In this document: positions 62,395 to 64,000 of the stretch, one piece after another
How positions within the stretch are numbered: the first letter of the stretch is position 1
Layout: each line of letters opens with the position of its first letter
Notes under the pieces: model-generated
What the model saw: the letters and a program-made list of their open reading frames with translations, nothing else
What the model was told of the DNA's origin: nothing
Database searches by the model: none
Position numbers and translations under genes: made by a program
Source of the DNA: Calothrix anomala FACHB-343
GTDB lineage: Bacteria; Cyanobacteriota; Cyanobacteriia; Cyanobacteriales; Nostocaceae
Assembly (NCBI RefSeq): GCF_014696435.1
Contig: NZ_JACJQG010000029.1
Coordinates: 1-64,000 of the forward strand
DNA: 64,000 bases
Direction: 5' to 3'

Positions 62395-64000
62395 ATGGTG
62401 CACTACAAATTAATTAAGATTTTGGTAAGTGGTGGAGCGATCGCCTGTACCCTAAGTTTAACCCCTGGTGTATGGGCGCAGATTATCCCTGACAATAGTT
62501 TGGGTAAAGAAAGCTCAGTAGTAACCCCGAATGTACAACAATCAAGCGGTAATATAGAACGCATTGATGGTGGTGCAATTCGGGGTAGTAATTTATTTCA
62601 CAGCTTCCAAGACTTTAACGTCGGTAATCAGCAACGAGTTTATTTTGCTAATCCGTCAGGGATTGAGAATATTCTCGGACGAGTTACGGGAAATCAAGCC
62701 TCAAATATTTTCGGAACTCTGGGCGTATTAGGCGGTGCTAATTTATACTTAATTAATCCTAACGGCATTGTTTTTGGTAAAGATGCGCGTTTAGATATAT
62801 CTGGTTCTTTTTTCGCCAGTACCAGCAAAAGTTTCTTGTTTCCCAATGGGGAAAGATTCGGTACGCAAAACCCAAAAGCACCTTCCCTACTCACCATCAA
62901 CCAGCCTTTAGGGTTAGATAGTTGGTTACCACCCGAAAGTGCGTTCGCCGAAGGCGTTGGCAAAGCCATCGCTAATTCTGGTAACTTATCTGTAGGGCAA
63001 GATTTAACTTTAGTGGGTAAAAATCTCGACTTACAAGGACAGTTACAAGCAGGAAATAATTTAACCTTACAAGCTACCGATACATTAAAAATTAGAGATA
63101 GCGTCAATCAGCCTTTTATCGCCTCATCTGGGCAGAAATTAGTCGCCCAAGCCAATAAAATAGACATTTTCGCTTTAAATCATCCTCATAGTGGCTTTTT
63201 CGCAGGTAATAATATGCTGTTGCGTTCCGCCAATGCTATTGGGGGAAATGCACAATTTTTCACTGGTGGGAATTTTCGCCTCGAACAAATGAATGGAAAT
63301 GGCGGAGATTTAGCCAGTACTGACGATCCGATTATTCGCGCTAGTGGCGATGTTAGTTTTAATAGTTATACAGGGGCTTCTCTGCACATTTTTGCAGGAG
63401 GTAGTGTCACAATTGATAGTTTAAATATTACTAGTCCCGATACGACAAATTTTATTAATGAAACAGTTACCTTAGCTGATGGTGTCACCCAAGTCTCAAT
63501 TAATGGTAGTCTCAAACCAACTGTTGATATTAGAGGCGGAACAACTGCCTTTAACTCTATAGGAATTACTGGAGATACTGCCGCTTTTTCTCCTATCCCC
63601 ATCCTAAATAGTAACGCTAGTAATGCCAATATTACTATTAATCAAATTACTAATCAGGCAGGATTAATATATTTAACCAACCAGTATCAGCCGAATCCTA
63701 ATTTATCCGGTGATATTAATATTAAATCCCTAGCTCAGACATTTACAGATGGTAGTGGCGGTGATATTGTCATTGATTCCAAAGGAAAAATTATTACACC
63801 GCTCATCCTTGGTGCTTCTGCATTCGATGATGGTAATACTGTGTTTAATAACCCTGGTGGCAATATTACTTTATTAGCGCAAAGTGATATTTTTATGCCT
63901 GCGGGAACGCAAATTTTTTCCTACGGTTCTGTAGGCGGAAATATTACCTTAAAAAGTCAAGCCGCGATTATTCAAGAAGCAGCACCTCGCGCAAGTTCCT
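62395..64000 (+). CDS. FHA-type two-partner secretion protein, 5' part
   Basis: 535 codons of an open frame cut by the window end, beginning MVHYKLIKILVSGGAIACTL with a signal peptide ending near VWAQ. The TPS domain follows: 'SGNIERIDGGAIRGSNLFHS', 'FQDFNVGNQQRVYFANPSGI' and 'NLYLINPNGIVFGKDARLDI', with the NPNGI/NPSGI signature of filamentous-haemagglutinin-type secretion. Glycine- and asparagine-rich beta-helix sequence continues to the edge. It should pass the outer membrane through a TpsB (ShlB-like) partner, not seen here. A palindromic TTCGCCGAAGGCG near 62944 lies in frame. Its closeness to the DUF11/RTX gene suggests a surface-adhesin pair. Confidence 0.88.
   Translation, partial: MVHYKLIKILVSGGAIACTLSLTPGVWAQIIPDNSLGKESSVVTPNVQQSSGNIERIDGGAIRGSNLFHSFQDFNVGNQQRVYFANPSGIENILGRVTGNQASNIFGTLGVLGGANLYLINPNGIVFGKDARLDISGSFFASTSKSFLFPNGERFGTQNPKAPSLLTINQPLGLDSWLPPESAFAEGVGKAIANSGNLSVGQDLTLVGKNLDLQGQLQAGNNLTLQATDTLKIRDSVNQPFIASSGQKLVAQANKIDIFALNHPHSGFFAGNNMLLRSANAIGGNAQFFTGGNFRLEQMNGNGGDLASTDDPIIRASGDVSFNSYTGASLHIFAGGSVTIDSLNITSPDTTNFINETVTLADGVTQVSINGSLKPTVDIRGGTTAFNSIGITGDTAAFSPIPILNSNASNANITINQITNQAGLIYLTNQYQPNPNLSGDINIKSLAQTFTDGSGGDIVIDSKGKIITPLILGASAFDDGNTVFNNPGGNITLLAQSDIFMPAGTQIFSYGSVGGNITLKSQAAIIQEAAPRASS

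Noticed and set aside
1-64000. tRNA or rRNA genes
   Set aside because: No cloverleaf with a GTTCGA-type T-loop or rRNA-like sequence was noticed on either strand by eye; a covariance search would be needed to exclude it fully.

Overview
The window is chromosomal DNA of a filamentous, heterocyst-forming cyanobacterium (Nostocales: Nostoc, Calothrix or Tolypothrix type). Three things point there. HIP1 octamers (GCGATCGC) are scattered through genes on both strands. Spacers are full of heptameric tandem repeats (TTGACTA, ATGACAA, ATTACGA, GGGCATT types) and palindromic dispersed repeats. The region from about 37.2 to 58.9 kb has the gene content and order I recall for the heterocyst envelope polysaccharide (HEP) island of Anabaena sp. 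PCC 7120 (alr2825 to alr2841, including hepC and hepA). Matches to individual locus tags are from memory and unverified.

Layout. 0-3.9 kb: a ComFB-like protein, a small HVA1/DUF2945 protein, a bestrophin-type channel and an M28 aminopeptidase, separated by repeat-rich spacers. 4.1-8.4 kb: a DnaK3-type Hsp70 with a long repetitive tail, a zinc-finger-less DnaJ, a possible 55-residue small protein before dnaK and a small membrane protein. 8.8-19.6 kb: a secreted protein with a 3+2 internal repeat architecture, a short sensor-like fragment, a GH10-like glycosidase, an RTX-like protein, an EGY-like site-2 protease, an old-yellow-enzyme reductase and a small secreted protein. 19.8-23.7 kb: a divergent pair, a C39-peptidase ABC exporter and an HlyD adaptor, forming a type I export unit with no obvious cargo. 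24-32 kb: a YciI protein, an unrecognised helical protein, pheT, a secreted protein and a PatA-type/CheY-type response regulator pair. 32.7-36.4 kb: a VWA / PP2C / kinase-TPR triad (TerY-P triad, related to E. coli YegL-YegK-YegI), closed by a strong terminator.

37.2-58.9 kb, the HEP island: sugar-nucleotide and modification enzymes (RfbF, LhgO, an SDR, a PhyH-like dioxygenase, an RfbC-like epimerase, a SAF-type oxidoreductase), seven glycosyltransferases, a Wzc-like chain-length kinase, a HepC-like sugar transferase, a HepA ABC exporter and an O-antigen-polymerase-like membrane protein. Together they would build, modify, export and polymerise the glycan that keeps oxygen out of heterocysts. 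60-64 kb: a DUF11/RTX adhesin-like protein and the start of a two-partner-secretion (FHA-type) protein cut by the window end.

The most unusual non-coding content is a set of small non-autonomous mobile elements with recognisable ends and target duplications. Two elements share 19-bp ends and 5-bp duplications but carry different interiors, and both sit inside palindromic repeats. A second family of about 140 bp has AGGACTTACGCA ends. A third element has 16-bp ends and a 10-bp duplication. A separate 129-bp repeat encodes two hairpins whose stems keep pairing through compensatory changes in a diverged copy. I saw no tRNA, rRNA, CRISPR array or intact transposase gene.
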